DNA of 64,000 nucleotides from Ihuprevotella massiliensis (GCA_900095835.1 LT608321.1:2617138-2681137); one strand, 5' to 3'. Shown: positions 36,335 through 45,349, counted from the stretch's first letter. Notes: generated from the letters alone by a model not told the origin. A program made the numbers and translations.

Positions 36335-37537
36335 TTATTGCGGAGCAAATCCAAATTTTCGTGTGAACTCTGCGATGCGCTGCTGAGTTTGTGTATAAAA
36401 CTTTCGATAATCCTCACTTTCTGGGTGAAGGGGGCGATGTGCTAGTGCTTGACGAATTGAATAAAGATGTGATGCGCAGTCGTTCAGTTCGGAAGAAAAG
36501 ACTGTCTCGCGAAACTTCTCCCAGATGTAGTCCACAGCTTGTTCCGAAGGGTGGAGCATGTCCGGGGCAAAGAAGCGATAATCGCGGAGCTCATCAAGGA
36601 GAATCTCATAGGCTGGGAAGTAATGTTGCCATCTACCAGTCGAAGTGGCGAGCGACGATGTTGTGACATCAGATTTCTTCTCTTTGCCTTTTGGGGTATT
36701 CTGTCTATTCTTCTCTGATGGAAATTCCGAGTGCTGAGCAAAAACGTCGGACTTTTTCAAAAAAAACTCCGACGTTTTTCCGAAAATCTCCGACATTTTT
36801 TTGCGACTCTCCCATTCGTTTGTAATTTCCTTGGAATCAGCTTCTTGTGAAAATCCATTTTCGATAGGAATCTCTGCGTGAATGAGATGATCAATCATGA
36901 GATGCAGACGCGCTTTGGAAAGTTGCGACTCGTGCATCCCATGTTTGGCATAGCGATATGGGCTCACTGTCCAGAGGATGTGGAGTTGTGGATAGCGCGC
37001 TTTGATGAATGGCAACAACGACTCCCATACACCAATCGAAGCGTCCAAAGAAGTCACCTTTTCGTCAAACAGATTACCGGGCATCTTGTGACAATTTGCC
37101 ACCAAACTCCCCCAGCTGAGTTCTTCTTTAAGATAATAACCGTGGTCTGTGCTAAGTGTGAGAATGAGTAAATCCGCCTTCTGCAACACCTCGTGCGCTT
37201 GCTTCAACGACGCTTCCACTAGACGTTGGCATTCCTCGCGAGTAGGAGCCGAAAAAGTTCCTGCATGCCACCAACTGTGCCACAGCCCATCACGTCCCTC
37301 AAAGAAAATATCTTCGGGAAGGGGATGGGCAAAGGCTATTCTCGCCAGGGCACGTGCCAAAACCGTGGGGTGATAGAGCACGCCAAAGGGATTGACGCTC
37401 ACTCTATCAGGAGGGAGCGCGCACGCCAATCGCTGCCCGATGTGTTCTGCAAAACAAGACCCTAGGACAACAATGTGCGATTGCGGAGTCAGTTGGAAGG
37501 GGAAGGGAGAAATCTCAATCGGTGTGGAAAATCTCAT
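36335..37537 (-). CDS. GSCFA domain protein carrying an inserted heptad repeat
   Basis: A 400-residue protein of the GSCFA family, SGNH-like and probably acting on a glycan or acyl ester. Signatures: VVLGSCFAEHIGQRL (about 24-38), NPFGVLYHPTVLA, TVSPYRYAKHGMHESQLSKARL, and YFPAYEILLDELRDYRFFAPDMLHPS. Between residues about 225 and 300, where the family has a short loop, lies a charged insert with seven-residue period (MSEIFGK, TSEFFLK, KSDVFAQ, HSEF), coded by the 21-bp repeat family. ATG at 37537 is preferred over the GTG just before it. It begins a few bases after the esterase stop, so the two are cotranscribed. Confidence 0.88.
   Translation of the reverse strand: MRFSTPIEISPFPFQLTPQSHIVVLGSCFAEHIGQRLACALPPDRVSVNPFGVLYHPTVLARALARIAFAHPLPEDIFFEGRDGLWHSWWHAGTFSAPTREECQRLVEASLKQAHEVLQKADLLILTLSTDHGYYLKEELSWGSLVANCHKMPGNLFDEKVTSLDASIGVWESLLPFIKARYPQLHILWTVSPYRYAKHGMHESQLSKARLHLMIDHLIHAEIPIENGFSQEADSKEITNEWESRKKMSEIFGKTSEFFLKKSDVFAQHSEFPSEKNRQNTPKGKEKKSDVTTSSLATSTGRWQHYFPAYEILLDELRDYRFFAPDMLHPSEQAVDYIWEKFRETVFSSELNDCASHLYSIRQALAHRPLHPESEDYRKFYTQTQQRIAEFTRKFGFAPQ
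36738..36821. repeat. 21-bp tandem repeat array, locus 3, inside the GSCFA gene
   Basis: Four units of 21 bases start at 36738, 36759, 36780 and 36801. The first (AAAAACGTCGGACTTTTT) is inverted relative to the others (AAAACTCCGACGTTTTT). Since 21 is a multiple of three the frame is kept, and each unit adds seven residues to the protein. Confidence 0.9.
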
Positions 37538-37543
37538 CACGCT

Positions 37544-38869
37544 TTAGAGTTTAACTTGCACTGCAGCAGGGAATAATCTCTCGGGATCATGGAAAAGCTC
37601 AAGGCTTTCGCGGATGTTCTTGGCATCGCATTTCACGGTGCCGTCAAACACCTTCTTGCCATTCACCCACACCTTCACAGGCTGTGCAAGGTTCACCAGA
37701 GTATTGTCCAAGAAAATGGTGTAAGTGCCTGACTTCGCAGGAGTATATGTGCGATTAAACTTCATCGGGATGCTCGTTCCTGGCACATTGTCCGTCACCG
37801 TATATTTCACTTCTTGAACAGTAAGGCGCACCTCATTGTTTGCCATGCTCAGGTGATGGAAATAGCGTGGAGATCTTCCGTCATAGTCATTGGTTGCACC
37901 AGGGCTAGTAGCAGCCACTTCGGGCAATTTGGGCGATTCGTCCACGCGAAGGTTGTAGAATCCATTGCGATAGCGACCACCCATTGGGAAGTTCTCCCAA
38001 AGGAATTCCTGTGGGCGTGGATTTCTCTTATACGCTTTCAGCCAACTTGTGGTGGGATTATAGTTAATGCCGTGACCACGCCCTTGTTGCAGTTCGATGC
38101 GGTGCTTAAAAGTATTAGGATATTGTTGTTCGAGTTGGTCGAACGCCTCCTTAGCTACCATTGTAATTTGGTTGCGTCCAAAACCATAGTCTTGACTACC
38201 CGTGAGGAGCGAGAAAGCAATGTGCTGACAGTTTTCCGCAGGCGCATTTCTCAAAGGTTCTCCACCAGCCATCGGACCTGCGCCAGCCCAATAGTCAGCA
38301 TAATAAGAAGCTAATCGCTGCGAACCATAGCCCCCTTCGGAGATGCCAAACACATAGATGCGATTGGGGTTGATGTTTGGAGATGCCATCGCTTGTTTCA
38401 ACATTTCTTCCCAAGCCCATTGTTTCGACTGTTGATACCAGCGATACCACTCACCAGTGGGATTAGGCATCTTAGGAACCACATAAGTGGAGGGAGCATC
38501 GTCAAATCCTTGCGACAAGGTCAGTCCATTAGCCCATTCCTGATCGGCAGGTCCACTGCCGTGCAAATAGAGAAAGAGGGGATAACCACCCTTAGGTTGT
38601 TCCCCTTTGGTGCCAAAATAGAATTGGAGTTCTGCATTTTCTTCTAGTTGACTGGGGAGAAGCAGGCTTTGTGTAGCAGGTTGGTTGAGCGAAGGAAGCG
38701 TAGCTTGCTGAAAAATAGAAAAAGCCGAGTTAGAGCATTGCATTTCTTGCTGCCAGGTTTGCCAAATATAGCGTTGCGCATCGGGCACTTCTTGCAGAGA
38801 AAGTTCCTGAGCTTGAGCCACAAAAGCAGAGCAACAAAGTGTCGCAACGAGATAAGGGGTAAGTTTCAT
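37544..38869 (-). CDS. Secreted alpha/beta hydrolase (esterase/depolymerase-like)
   Basis: The 441-residue protein has a signal peptide (MKLTPYLVATLCCSAFVAQAQ). The alpha/beta-hydrolase core has the oxyanion region LFLYLHGSGPADQEWA and the nucleophile elbow FGISEGGYG (Gly-x-Ser-x-Gly), followed by a C-terminal beta domain (about 330-441; YTPAKSGTYTIFLDNTLVNLAQPVKVWVNGKKVFDG). The product is periplasmic or surface-exposed. It leads a two-gene operon with the GSCFA protein, which is also esterase-like, so both may process the same acylated glycan; the substrate is unknown. Confidence 0.82.
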   Translation of the reverse strand: MKLTPYLVATLCCSAFVAQAQELSLQEVPDAQRYIWQTWQQEMQCSNSAFSIFQQATLPSLNQPATQSLLLPSQLEENAELQFYFGTKGEQPKGGYPLFLYLHGSGPADQEWANGLTLSQGFDDAPSTYVVPKMPNPTGEWYRWYQQSKQWAWEEMLKQAMASPNINPNRIYVFGISEGGYGSQRLASYYADYWAGAGPMAGGEPLRNAPAENCQHIAFSLLTGSQDYGFGRNQITMVAKEAFDQLEQQYPNTFKHRIELQQGRGHGINYNPTTSWLKAYKRNPRPQEFLWENFPMGGRYRNGFYNLRVDESPKLPEVAATSPGATNDYDGRSPRYFHHLSMANNEVRLTVQEVKYTVTDNVPGTSIPMKFNRTYTPAKSGTYTIFLDNTLVNLAQPVKVWVNGKKVFDGTVKCDAKNIRESLELFHDPERLFPAAVQVKL

Positions 38870-38945
38870 GACACAGAGTGTTATATAGAAAAGGATTTTA
38901 ATGAATACATATATAATAATGGTGAGCTAAACCTCCGAGGAGTTG

Positions 38946-39938
38946 CTAACCAATAAAGAACAAGGAAACACCCAGCACGCTGATGCAGGCTCCGATAATT
39001 TCTTGTAGGGTGATGCGCTGTCCAAAGATCCAGTGGGCAGGCGCAAGAATCAGTACGGGACTCAGCGACATAATGGTCATGCCAATTCCCACGGAGGTGT
39101 AGCGCGTGGCCATGAGTGAGAGCGACACTCCAACAAAGGGTCCGAAAACTACAGCGCAAGAGAGGATGCTCAAGCCTCGACCATCGCGAAGACTCCTGGT
39201 GAATTGATGCGTCTTACGCGCCAAAGCCAATAGGAAAGTGAACCCTACAAGACCTGCTACGCCGCGCATGAAAGTTGCGGCAAAAGGCAAGAGCATTTTG
39301 TAGGTGTCGAGTTGTTCAGACGACAGAGAGAGGGATTGTAAATTCAAATCGTAGTGATGAAGTCCTTTGGCAGATAGCACCAAGCCCAGTCCTTGTCCCA
39401 CTCCAGCTCCCAGTCCGTAGAGCACTCCTCTCAAGGGCAGGCGCAGTTCCACCCGTTTTCTCTTCTGATGATCGGCAGCATCCTTGTCTGATTTGCCAAG
39501 AATCGAAAGGGCGATACCCAAGCTGGTGACGGTCATGCCCAAGATGCCGTTTGTGGTGATGGTTTGTCCCATGAAAATCCAGCCTGCTATGGCAGCCGTG
39601 GCAGGAGAAATCGTCATGAACAACTGAGCAAAGCGCGATCCTATGAGATGATAGGCATTGAACAAGCAGTAGTCACCAAATACATAGCCCACAAGTCCAG
39701 AGAGCAAGAGCCATATCCACGTGGTGGTAGAAGCAGGAGGGGGCAATGGGCTGCCTGTGAAAGCGAAGAGCAAGACCGCTATCATGGACATGCTCAGGAT
39801 CATGCGCCACACATTGACCACACTAGCGCCCAAACGCTTTGTCGCCACCTCACTAAACAGCGCACTGGCAGTCCATAAGGTTGCCACGATGAGTGAGAGA
39901 GATTCGCCAAAATAAGGGATGGATGAGAGTACAGACAT
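38946..39938 (-). CDS. EamA-family (DMT) transporter
   Basis: The 330-residue protein has about ten membrane helices in two EamA repeats (about 10-140 and 165-330). The second ends in RITLQEIIGACISVLGVSLFFIG, typical of the family. These are small-molecule exporters with hard-to-predict substrates. It is transcribed away from dus; CAAAATTA at 39961-39968 (TAATTTTG on the minus strand) is a likely -7 box, and the palindrome TTGTCGGACAA at 39977-39987 lies just upstream. Confidence 0.88.
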   Translation of the reverse strand: MSVLSSIPYFGESLSLIVATLWTASALFSEVATKRLGASVVNVWRMILSMSMIAVLLFAFTGSPLPPPASTTTWIWLLLSGLVGYVFGDYCLFNAYHLIGSRFAQLFMTISPATAAIAGWIFMGQTITTNGILGMTVTSLGIALSILGKSDKDAADHQKRKRVELRLPLRGVLYGLGAGVGQGLGLVLSAKGLHHYDLNLQSLSLSSEQLDTYKMLLPFAATFMRGVAGLVGFTFLLALARKTHQFTRSLRDGRGLSILSCAVVFGPFVGVSLSLMATRYTSVGIGMTIMSLSPVLILAPAHWIFGQRITLQEIIGACISVLGVSLFFIG

Positions 39939-39976
39939 TGGTTTACGGAGATTTAGACTACAAAATTAGGTCATTT

Positions 39977-39987
39977 TTGTCGGACAA
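39977..39987. promoter_or_regulatory. Palindrome in the eamA/dus divergent promoter region
   Basis: TTGTCGGACAA is a perfect inverted repeat around one base. It lies between the two facing -7 boxes, at about the -20 to -35 position of each, so a bound protein could block both genes. The same GTCSGAC core occurs in the 21-bp repeat loci. Confidence 0.4.
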
Positions 39988-40011
39988 GAGGTGAATCTCA
40001 GAAGAAAGTTG

Positions 40012-40019
40012 TATTTTTG
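40012..40019 (+). promoter_or_regulatory. -7 box of dus, very close to the start codon
   Basis: TATTTTTG matches TAnnTTTG and ends four bases before the ATG at 40024, so the transcript may start at or next to the start codon. Confidence 0.5.
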
Positions 40020-40023
40020 CCTT

Positions 40024-40947
40024 ATGATTGCGCTGCATTTCGCTCCCTTGCAGGGATATACCGACGATGTTTACCGACGTTTACACCATCAGCTTGTAGG
40101 TGGGGTGGACTTCTACTATACTCCTTTCGTGCGCCTCGAGCATGGGGCTCCGCGCTCCAAAGATTTGCGCGACATTCTCCCTGCGCACAATGAAAATGTG
40201 CCTGTGGTGCCACAAATTATAGCTGCGGATCTGCAGGAATTTCGCACACTCACCGACCTCATTGTGGAGAATGGCTATCGTCGCATCGATCTCAACATGG
40301 GATGTCCCTTTCCGCTTCAAGCCAAACATGGACGTGGCTGCGGACTCTTGGCACAAACCGACGAAATAGCAGCGATGTTTGCAGAGATGAAACAGCACCC
40401 TGAGGTGCAATTTTCCATCAAACTCCGCCTTGGGTGGGACAGTCCCACTGTGGCACAGCAACTTTTGCCCCTCATCAACGAAGCTCCGCTCATGCAGGTG
40501 GCTTTGCATCCGCGCATCGGCACACAAGGCTACAAAGGAATGACCGATGTGGAGGCATTTGCTACCTTTGCTGCTGAGTGCAAGAAGCCGTTGATCTACA
40601 ATGGCGATCTCACTTCACCAGAAGAGGTGTTGCAGATGCAGGAACGTTTTTCACAACTGGCGGGCATCATGGTCGGACGTGGTTTATTGGCACGTCCTTC
40701 GCTAGGTGCGGAACTTCGCGAACAGCGTGAATGGGCTAGACATGAGCGCATTGCGTTGCTCCATCGCTTGCACGATGCCCTCCATGCGCATTATGCGCGC
40801 ATCATACCAGGAGAAGCACAACTACACCAAAAACTTCGCACTTTTTGGGACTATCTCGAACCTGAAATAGGACGGAAGCCCTTCAAGAGGGTGCACAAAG
40901 CGGGCAATCTCCGCAATTACCTTCGCGCGGTGGCTGAGATAGTTTAG
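40024..40947 (+). CDS. tRNA-dihydrouridine synthase family protein (DusC-like)
   Basis: An FMN enzyme that reduces uridines in the tRNA D-loop. From ATG 40024 (MIALHFAPLQGYTDDVYRRL) it has 307 residues with LAPLQG-type FMN binding. The catalytic Cys is in RRIDLNMGCPFPLQAKHGRG (about residue 94). KLRLGW and the FMN phosphate segment IYNGDL..IMVGRGLLARPSLG also fit. An upstream GTG at 39991 keeps the frame open but lies before the -7 box, so it was not chosen. Confidence 0.92.
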   Translation: MIALHFAPLQGYTDDVYRRLHHQLVGGVDFYYTPFVRLEHGAPRSKDLRDILPAHNENVPVVPQIIAADLQEFRTLTDLIVENGYRRIDLNMGCPFPLQAKHGRGCGLLAQTDEIAAMFAEMKQHPEVQFSIKLRLGWDSPTVAQQLLPLINEAPLMQVALHPRIGTQGYKGMTDVEAFATFAAECKKPLIYNGDLTSPEEVLQMQERFSQLAGIMVGRGLLARPSLGAELREQREWARHERIALLHRLHDALHAHYARIIPGEAQLHQKLRTFWDYLEPEIGRKPFKRVHKAGNLRNYLRAVAEIV

Positions 40948-41073
40948 CATATTCTAGGATAGGGCGATAGGGGGCTTTGAGCTGATTGCTACCCAGTCCA
41001 TCCACATGCCGCACTTCCTCCTCCCTCTGATTCTAAGAAAGTATTTCTGTCATTCTATAAAATCTCAATTTAT

Positions 41074-42246
41074 ATGATTCCTTTTGTGTCAAACACCATT
41101 AAGTACATCGGTACTGATGATCGTGATCTCGACCTTTTCGAGAGTCAATATCGCACGCCAGAAGGTATGTGCTACAACAGTTATGTGATTCTCGATGAGA
41201 AAGTTTGCATCATGGACACCGTCGATGCACGTTGCGCTGAAGAGTGGAAGGTGAATCTCCAAGTGGCTCTTGAAGGTCGCACTCCTGACTACCTCGTGGT
41301 GCAGCACGTTGAGCCAGACCACGCTGGCGCCATTGCTGAAACGATGAACAAGTATCCCAACCTGAAAGTCGTGGCCAGTGCAAAGGCTTTGACGTTCATT
41401 GCTCAATTCAACGAAGGCCTTGACATGACCGACCGCACTATCACTGTGACCGACGGTAGCACGCTCGATCTTGGTGGTCGCAATCTCCACTTCATCACAG
41501 CTCCCATGGTGCATTGGCCCGAAGTAATCATGACCTATGATGATGGTGACAAAGCGTTCTTCTCTGCTGATGCTTTCGGTAAATTCGGCACCTATGATGC
41601 GCACCCCAACGATTGGGCGCAAGAAGCTCGTCGCTACTACTTCAACATCTGCGGTAAGTATGGCATGCAAGTGTCTAAGGTGCTCGAGAAAGCAGCACAA
41701 TTTGACATTGAAGTGATTTGTTCTCTCCACGGCACGCTCCTTCGCAATGGCGAAATGGCTGAGGCACTCCGTCTCTATGGCCTTTGGTCTAAGTATGAAC
41801 CTGAGAATCCTGAAGGCATTGTCATTGCTTATGCGAGCATTCACGGAGGTACCAAAGTGGCTGCTCGCCGTTTGGCTGAAGTGTTCCGCGAAAAGGGTGC
41901 TTCTGAAGTTGTGCTTCACGATCTCTGCCGTGGTTCTATCGACCATGCGCTTGCTGATGCTTTCCGTCTTGGCAAACTTGTGTTGGCTGCTTCTAGCTAC
42001 GACTCAGAAGTGTTTCCTCCCATGCACCATTTCACCCACAAACTTCGTCTCAAAGGTTTCACCAAGCGTCGTGTTGCCATCATGGAAAATACCACTTGGG
42101 CTCCTACGGCTGCGAAGACCATCAAGGCTGAGTTGGCTAACTTCAAGAACCTCGAAGTGCTCGAAGATGTGGTTTCCATCAAGAGTGCTTTGAAGCAAGC
42201 TGATATTCCTGCTCTTGAGGCTCTCGCCGATGCTGTGATGGCATAA
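41074..42246 (+). CDS. Flavodiiron protein (FprA-type oxygen/NO reductase)
   Basis: It reduces O2 to water and/or NO to N2O, protecting an anaerobe. The 390-residue product has two parts. Residues 1-250 form the metallo-lactamase-like diiron domain with HVEPDHAG (His78, Glu80, Asp82, His83), MVHWPEVI, the Asp in FFSADAFGKFG and CSLHGTLLR. Residues 255-390 form a flavodoxin domain (IVIAYASIHGGTKVAARRL, VLAASSYDSEVFPPM). There is no rubredoxin extension, so an outside electron donor is needed. It is a single gene ending at a strong terminator. Confidence 0.95.
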   Translation: MIPFVSNTIKYIGTDDRDLDLFESQYRTPEGMCYNSYVILDEKVCIMDTVDARCAEEWKVNLQVALEGRTPDYLVVQHVEPDHAGAIAETMNKYPNLKVVASAKALTFIAQFNEGLDMTDRTITVTDGSTLDLGGRNLHFITAPMVHWPEVIMTYDDGDKAFFSADAFGKFGTYDAHPNDWAQEARRYYFNICGKYGMQVSKVLEKAAQFDIEVICSLHGTLLRNGEMAEALRLYGLWSKYEPENPEGIVIAYASIHGGTKVAARRLAEVFREKGASEVVLHDLCRGSIDHALADAFRLGKLVLAASSYDSEVFPPMHHFTHKLRLKGFTKRRVAIMENTTWAPTAAKTIKAELANFKNLEVLEDVVSIKSALKQADIPALEALADAVMA

Positions 42247-42331
42247 TAGAGTTTAGACATTAGATGTTAGAATTTAGACGAGGAGAGAATATCGCTTTCC
42301 TTATTTGTCTAATTGTCTTTTGGATATAATA

Positions 42332-42379
42332 AAAAGCTCCCTCCCATCTCTTTACAGAAATGGGAGGGAGCTTTTTTTT
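42332..42379. terminator. Bidirectional terminator
   Basis: AAAAGCTCCCTCCCAT and ATGGGAGGGAGCTTTT form a 16-bp perfect stem with a T run on both sides. It serves the flavodiiron gene (plus) and the EEP nuclease gene (minus). Confidence 0.92.
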
Positions 42380-42394
42380 GAGGAAATATGAAAG

Positions 42395-43663
42395 TCAATA
42401 CCAAAAATCGGCAAATAGAGGAAGATGGTCGCTAATGCCACCATGATAGTAGGTGCCGAGGTAGGTGCGATAGGGATGAAGTTCGCCAGACTTGGAATAT
42501 TCTAGCAGGAAGGCAGGAGCAAATATATGCACATCGTGGGAGGGACGTGTGAAAAATGGGATTTTCTTAGAGTTTTGTGAAGCGTTAATTGGCGAAGAAG
42601 GGGAGCAATCTTGAGAGATGAAGTTGTGAGAAACTAGAATCTGGTCGATGCGGCTCCACTGATGTCGGAAAAAGTAGGTGCCACTTACCGCGCTGTTGTC
42701 GAAGGAGTTGGGAGTGCGGTGGTGAACTGTTGTAGAGTCTTTCTCCAGAGTCTTTGGAGAGGATGTTCCGCCGCTCAAAGACTCTTCTTTGATACTAGGT
42801 TCTGGATAGGGCGTGGCGTGCGTGGTGAGGGCATAGAAATAAGGCGAAAGTACTCGAGCGATGGACGGATCGGAGGGTTCGTCGTTGAAATCACCTAGCG
42901 CTATGAGATGTGGACGAAGGCGTGTGCGTAGTAGGCTGTCGGCTGTGTGGGCAATAAGGTTGGCAGCTCGCTCACGATAGGGCGAGGAATGCTTAGCTCC
43001 TCCGAGTCGAGAGGGAAAGTGGGCAAGAAAAACATCGAGTGTGTCACCGCGCGGTGCGCGAAAAGTGGCATGAAGTATGTCGCGCGTGGGACGTTCGCAG
43101 AGAGTGTCGAATGGCACACGGAGAGATTGGTGCGCAATCAGCGACATCGTGACTGGTTGATAAAGAAGGGCAACATCGACACCGCGTTGGTCGCCACTGT
43201 GGGTGATGAGAAATTTGTAGCCTAAACGAGCTAAACGAGTGCGACGACAAAGATGATGAATCACAGAGTCGTTTTCTACTTCACAAAGTCCGATGAGATC
43301 TATCGGTTGTAGGTCGGCTGCTGCCACGAGCGTGCGAGCTATGGCACCTTGTTTGCGCCAATAGCGTGGAGAAGTCCATTTCCGTTCAGATAAAGGTTGG
43401 AATTCTTCGTCATGAAATCCTTCGTCGTGGAGCGTGTCAAAGAGATTCTCCACGTTCCAAGTGAGGATGCGAAGCCGTTTCAAGGAATGAGCATAGTTTC
43501 GATGCGGTTGCCATTGTTCGGCTGTGGGAGTTGAGGCAGAGTGGGGCGGAGTGCTCTGTGCGGCAAGCGGAAGAACGACAGACCATAACACAGTGCATAA
43601 GCAGATGAAGGCAGGCAAGAACCACTGCATCATAGAAGGGCGAGGAAAACAAGGGCATTTCAT
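42395..43663 (-). CDS. Secreted endonuclease/exonuclease/phosphatase family protein
   Basis: A metal-dependent phosphodiesterase-fold protein. From ATG 43663 it has 422 residues; the frame is open further to a GTG at 43711, but that overlaps rlmH by 23 bases. A membrane/signal segment (WFLPAFICLCTVLWSVVLPLAAQ) is followed by the EEP core: LRILTWNVENLF, LIGLCEVEN (metal Glu), RGVDVALLY, FLAHFPSR, LIALGDFNDEPSD and the final GISDHLPLFADF with the catalytic Asp-His. It could be a nuclease or a lipid/sugar phosphodiesterase; the sequence does not decide. Confidence 0.88.
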   Translation of the reverse strand: MKCPCFPRPSMMQWFLPAFICLCTVLWSVVLPLAAQSTPPHSASTPTAEQWQPHRNYAHSLKRLRILTWNVENLFDTLHDEGFHDEEFQPLSERKWTSPRYWRKQGAIARTLVAAADLQPIDLIGLCEVENDSVIHHLCRRTRLARLGYKFLITHSGDQRGVDVALLYQPVTMSLIAHQSLRVPFDTLCERPTRDILHATFRAPRGDTLDVFLAHFPSRLGGAKHSSPYRERAANLIAHTADSLLRTRLRPHLIALGDFNDEPSDPSIARVLSPYFYALTTHATPYPEPSIKEESLSGGTSSPKTLEKDSTTVHHRTPNSFDNSAVSGTYFFRHQWSRIDQILVSHNFISQDCSPSSPINASQNSKKIPFFTRPSHDVHIFAPAFLLEYSKSGELHPYRTYLGTYYHGGISDHLPLFADFWY

Positions 43664-43688
43664 AGTATGGAAGTGGGAAAGCTGGAAG

Positions 43689-44162
43689 CTATTCGTGGTG
43701 ATAGGGTTCACCGCGAAGGATAGTCATGGCGCGATAAATCTGTTCGGTAAGGAAGAGTCGCACCATTTGGTGTGAAAAGGTGAGCTTGGACAGCGAGAGT
43801 TTCTCCTTGGCAAGCGCGTAAATCTCAGATGAAAAACCATAGGGACCGCCAATAATCAGCACCATTCGTTTGGAGACTGACGACTGACGGCGGTGGAGAT
43901 AGTCGGCAAACTCGATGGAGCGATATTCCTTGCCGCCTTCGTCCATGAGCACCACCCAGTCTCCTTCTTTCAAACTCTTGAGAATGAGTTGTCCTTCACG
44001 CTCTTTTTGTTGTGCTGTGCTGAGGGCTTTGGTATTTTTGAGCTCGGGAATCACTTCAAGTTCAAAGGGAATATAGTGTTTGATACGAGAAACATAGTCC
44101 GTGATCAAAGCATTTAGGTGGGCATCGACGGTGCGGCCGACAACGAGTAGGTGAAGTTTCAA
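43689..44162 (-). CDS. rlmH: 23S rRNA (pseudouridine1915-N3)-methyltransferase RlmH
   Basis: A SPOUT methyltransferase that methylates pseudouridine 1915 in helix 69 of 23S rRNA. It has 157 residues, the usual length, with the SAM knot segments VLIIGGPYGFSSEIYALA and SLSKLTFSHQMVRLFLTEQIYRA and the C-terminal GEPYHHE. The reading frame begins with TTG at 44162 (translated MKLHLLVVGR); no in-frame ATG fits the family start. Confidence 0.96.
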   Translation of the reverse strand: MKLHLLVVGRTVDAHLNALITDYVSRIKHYIPFELEVIPELKNTKALSTAQQKEREGQLILKSLKEGDWVVLMDEGGKEYRSIEFADYLHRRQSSVSKRMVLIIGGPYGFSSEIYALAKEKLSLSKLTFSHQMVRLFLTEQIYRAMTILRGEPYHHE

Positions 44163-44225
44163 GGGAATAGAGATTAGACGTTAGAGGGTCGCAGACCCTT
44201 TTATACAGAAGAGAATAGGAGGATT

Positions 44226-44262
44226 GAAAAAAACATCGCCCTCTTACCCAAATGGAGAGGGC
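44226..44262 (-). terminator. Terminator of the zinc-ribbon gene
   Basis: GCCCTCT and AGAGGGC form the stem; on the minus strand it is followed by GATG and a run of seven T. Confidence 0.75.
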
Positions 44263-44352
44263 AAAAGGGCGAAAGTTATAGCAATGAAAGATGTAGTACA
44301 GTTTATTTCTCAGATAGAAGAGAAGTGTGCATACATCCCCCAAGGGAGGAGT

Positions 44353-45183
44353 TTATCCTTCGGCTTCTTCGGTCTTCTTGCGACGAGAAACGCGGCGCTT
44401 TGGCTTTTCTTCGGGACGCTCAATCTTAACCCCTGCAAGTTCGGGGTCGATCATGATACGGCCGCAGTATTCGCACACGATAATCTTCTTGCGCATGCGG
44501 ATGTCGAGCTGACGCTGAGGTGGAATCTTGTTGAAGCAACCACCGCAAGCGTCACGTTGCACGTAGACAATGCCGAGACCATTGCGTGAGCTTTGGCGGA
44601 TACGCTTGAAAGCTGTGAGCAAACGAGGTTCGATAGTGGTCTCGATGGCCTTAGCTTTTTCGCGGAGCTTTTCTTCATCAGCCTTAGTGTCGGCTACGAT
44701 TTCGTCAAGCTCAGCCTTCTTCTGATTCAAGTCTTGTTGGCGAGATTCAAGTGCCGCACGACCCTTCTCGAGATCGCCCGTCTTGAGGTTGATCAAACGC
44801 TCTGCATCGTTGATCTTCTTGCGAAGCAACTCGATTTCGAGGCTTTGGAATTCGATCTCCTTTGAGAGGTTGTCGTATTCGCGGTTGTTGCGCACGTCGT
44901 CAAGTTGGCTTTGGTAGCGCGTCATCATGGCTTGCGCTTCCTTAATGCTTTCTTGTTTGTGAGCAATGTCGCCCTTGATGTGTTCGATTTCCTCTTCATA
45001 CTTGTGGAGACGGTGTGAGAGACCTTCGATTTCGTCCTCGAGGTCTTGCACTTCAAGGGGAAGCTCGCCACGGAGCGTCTTGATTTCGTCGATTTCAGAG
45101 AGCTTAGTCTGGAGAGAGTAGAGGTTTTTCAACTTCTGTTCTACAGACATGTCTGCGGAAGTGTTGTCTTTCTTTGTTGCCAT
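44353..45183 (-). CDS. Coiled-coil protein with C4 zinc ribbon (CT398-like)
   Basis: A 276-residue protein: a long antiparallel coiled coil (about 12-190, dense in Glu/Lys/Leu) followed by a zinc ribbon with CGGC and CEYCG (about 213-243) and a strongly basic tail (EEKPKRRVSRRKKTEE). This layout matches the Chlamydia CT398 family, found across Bacteria, with proposed links to sigma-54 and flagella or nucleic acids but no settled role. It lies downstream of the Nif3-like gene on the same strand, a common pairing in Bacteroidota. Confidence 0.88.
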   Translation of the reverse strand: MATKKDNTSADMSVEQKLKNLYSLQTKLSEIDEIKTLRGELPLEVQDLEDEIEGLSHRLHKYEEEIEHIKGDIAHKQESIKEAQAMMTRYQSQLDDVRNNREYDNLSKEIEFQSLEIELLRKKINDAERLINLKTGDLEKGRAALESRQQDLNQKKAELDEIVADTKADEEKLREKAKAIETTIEPRLLTAFKRIRQSSRNGLGIVYVQRDACGGCFNKIPPQRQLDIRMRKKIIVCEYCGRIMIDPELAGVKIERPEEKPKRRVSRRKKTEEAEG

Positions 45184-45349
45184 TATGGTGGATATTTTAT
45201 TGCGTTGTGGAAAGCGATGCTGTGAGATCGCGCAATTCTATTGATATGAATCGTACAATATCTATTTATCTGATGAGAGTCGATGCCGAAAAGCTTAAAG
45301 ACTCCTTTTATATAAGCTAGGGCTGAGACGAATACTGGCGTTTCGCTAC

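Noticed and set aside
39991-40023. Longer dus protein starting at GTG 39991
   Set aside because: The GTG lies upstream of the -7 box and the extra residues do not fit the family start.
41089-41946. A 285-codon open frame antisense to the flavodiiron gene
   Set aside because: A codon-bias shadow; the sense frame has all the diiron ligands.
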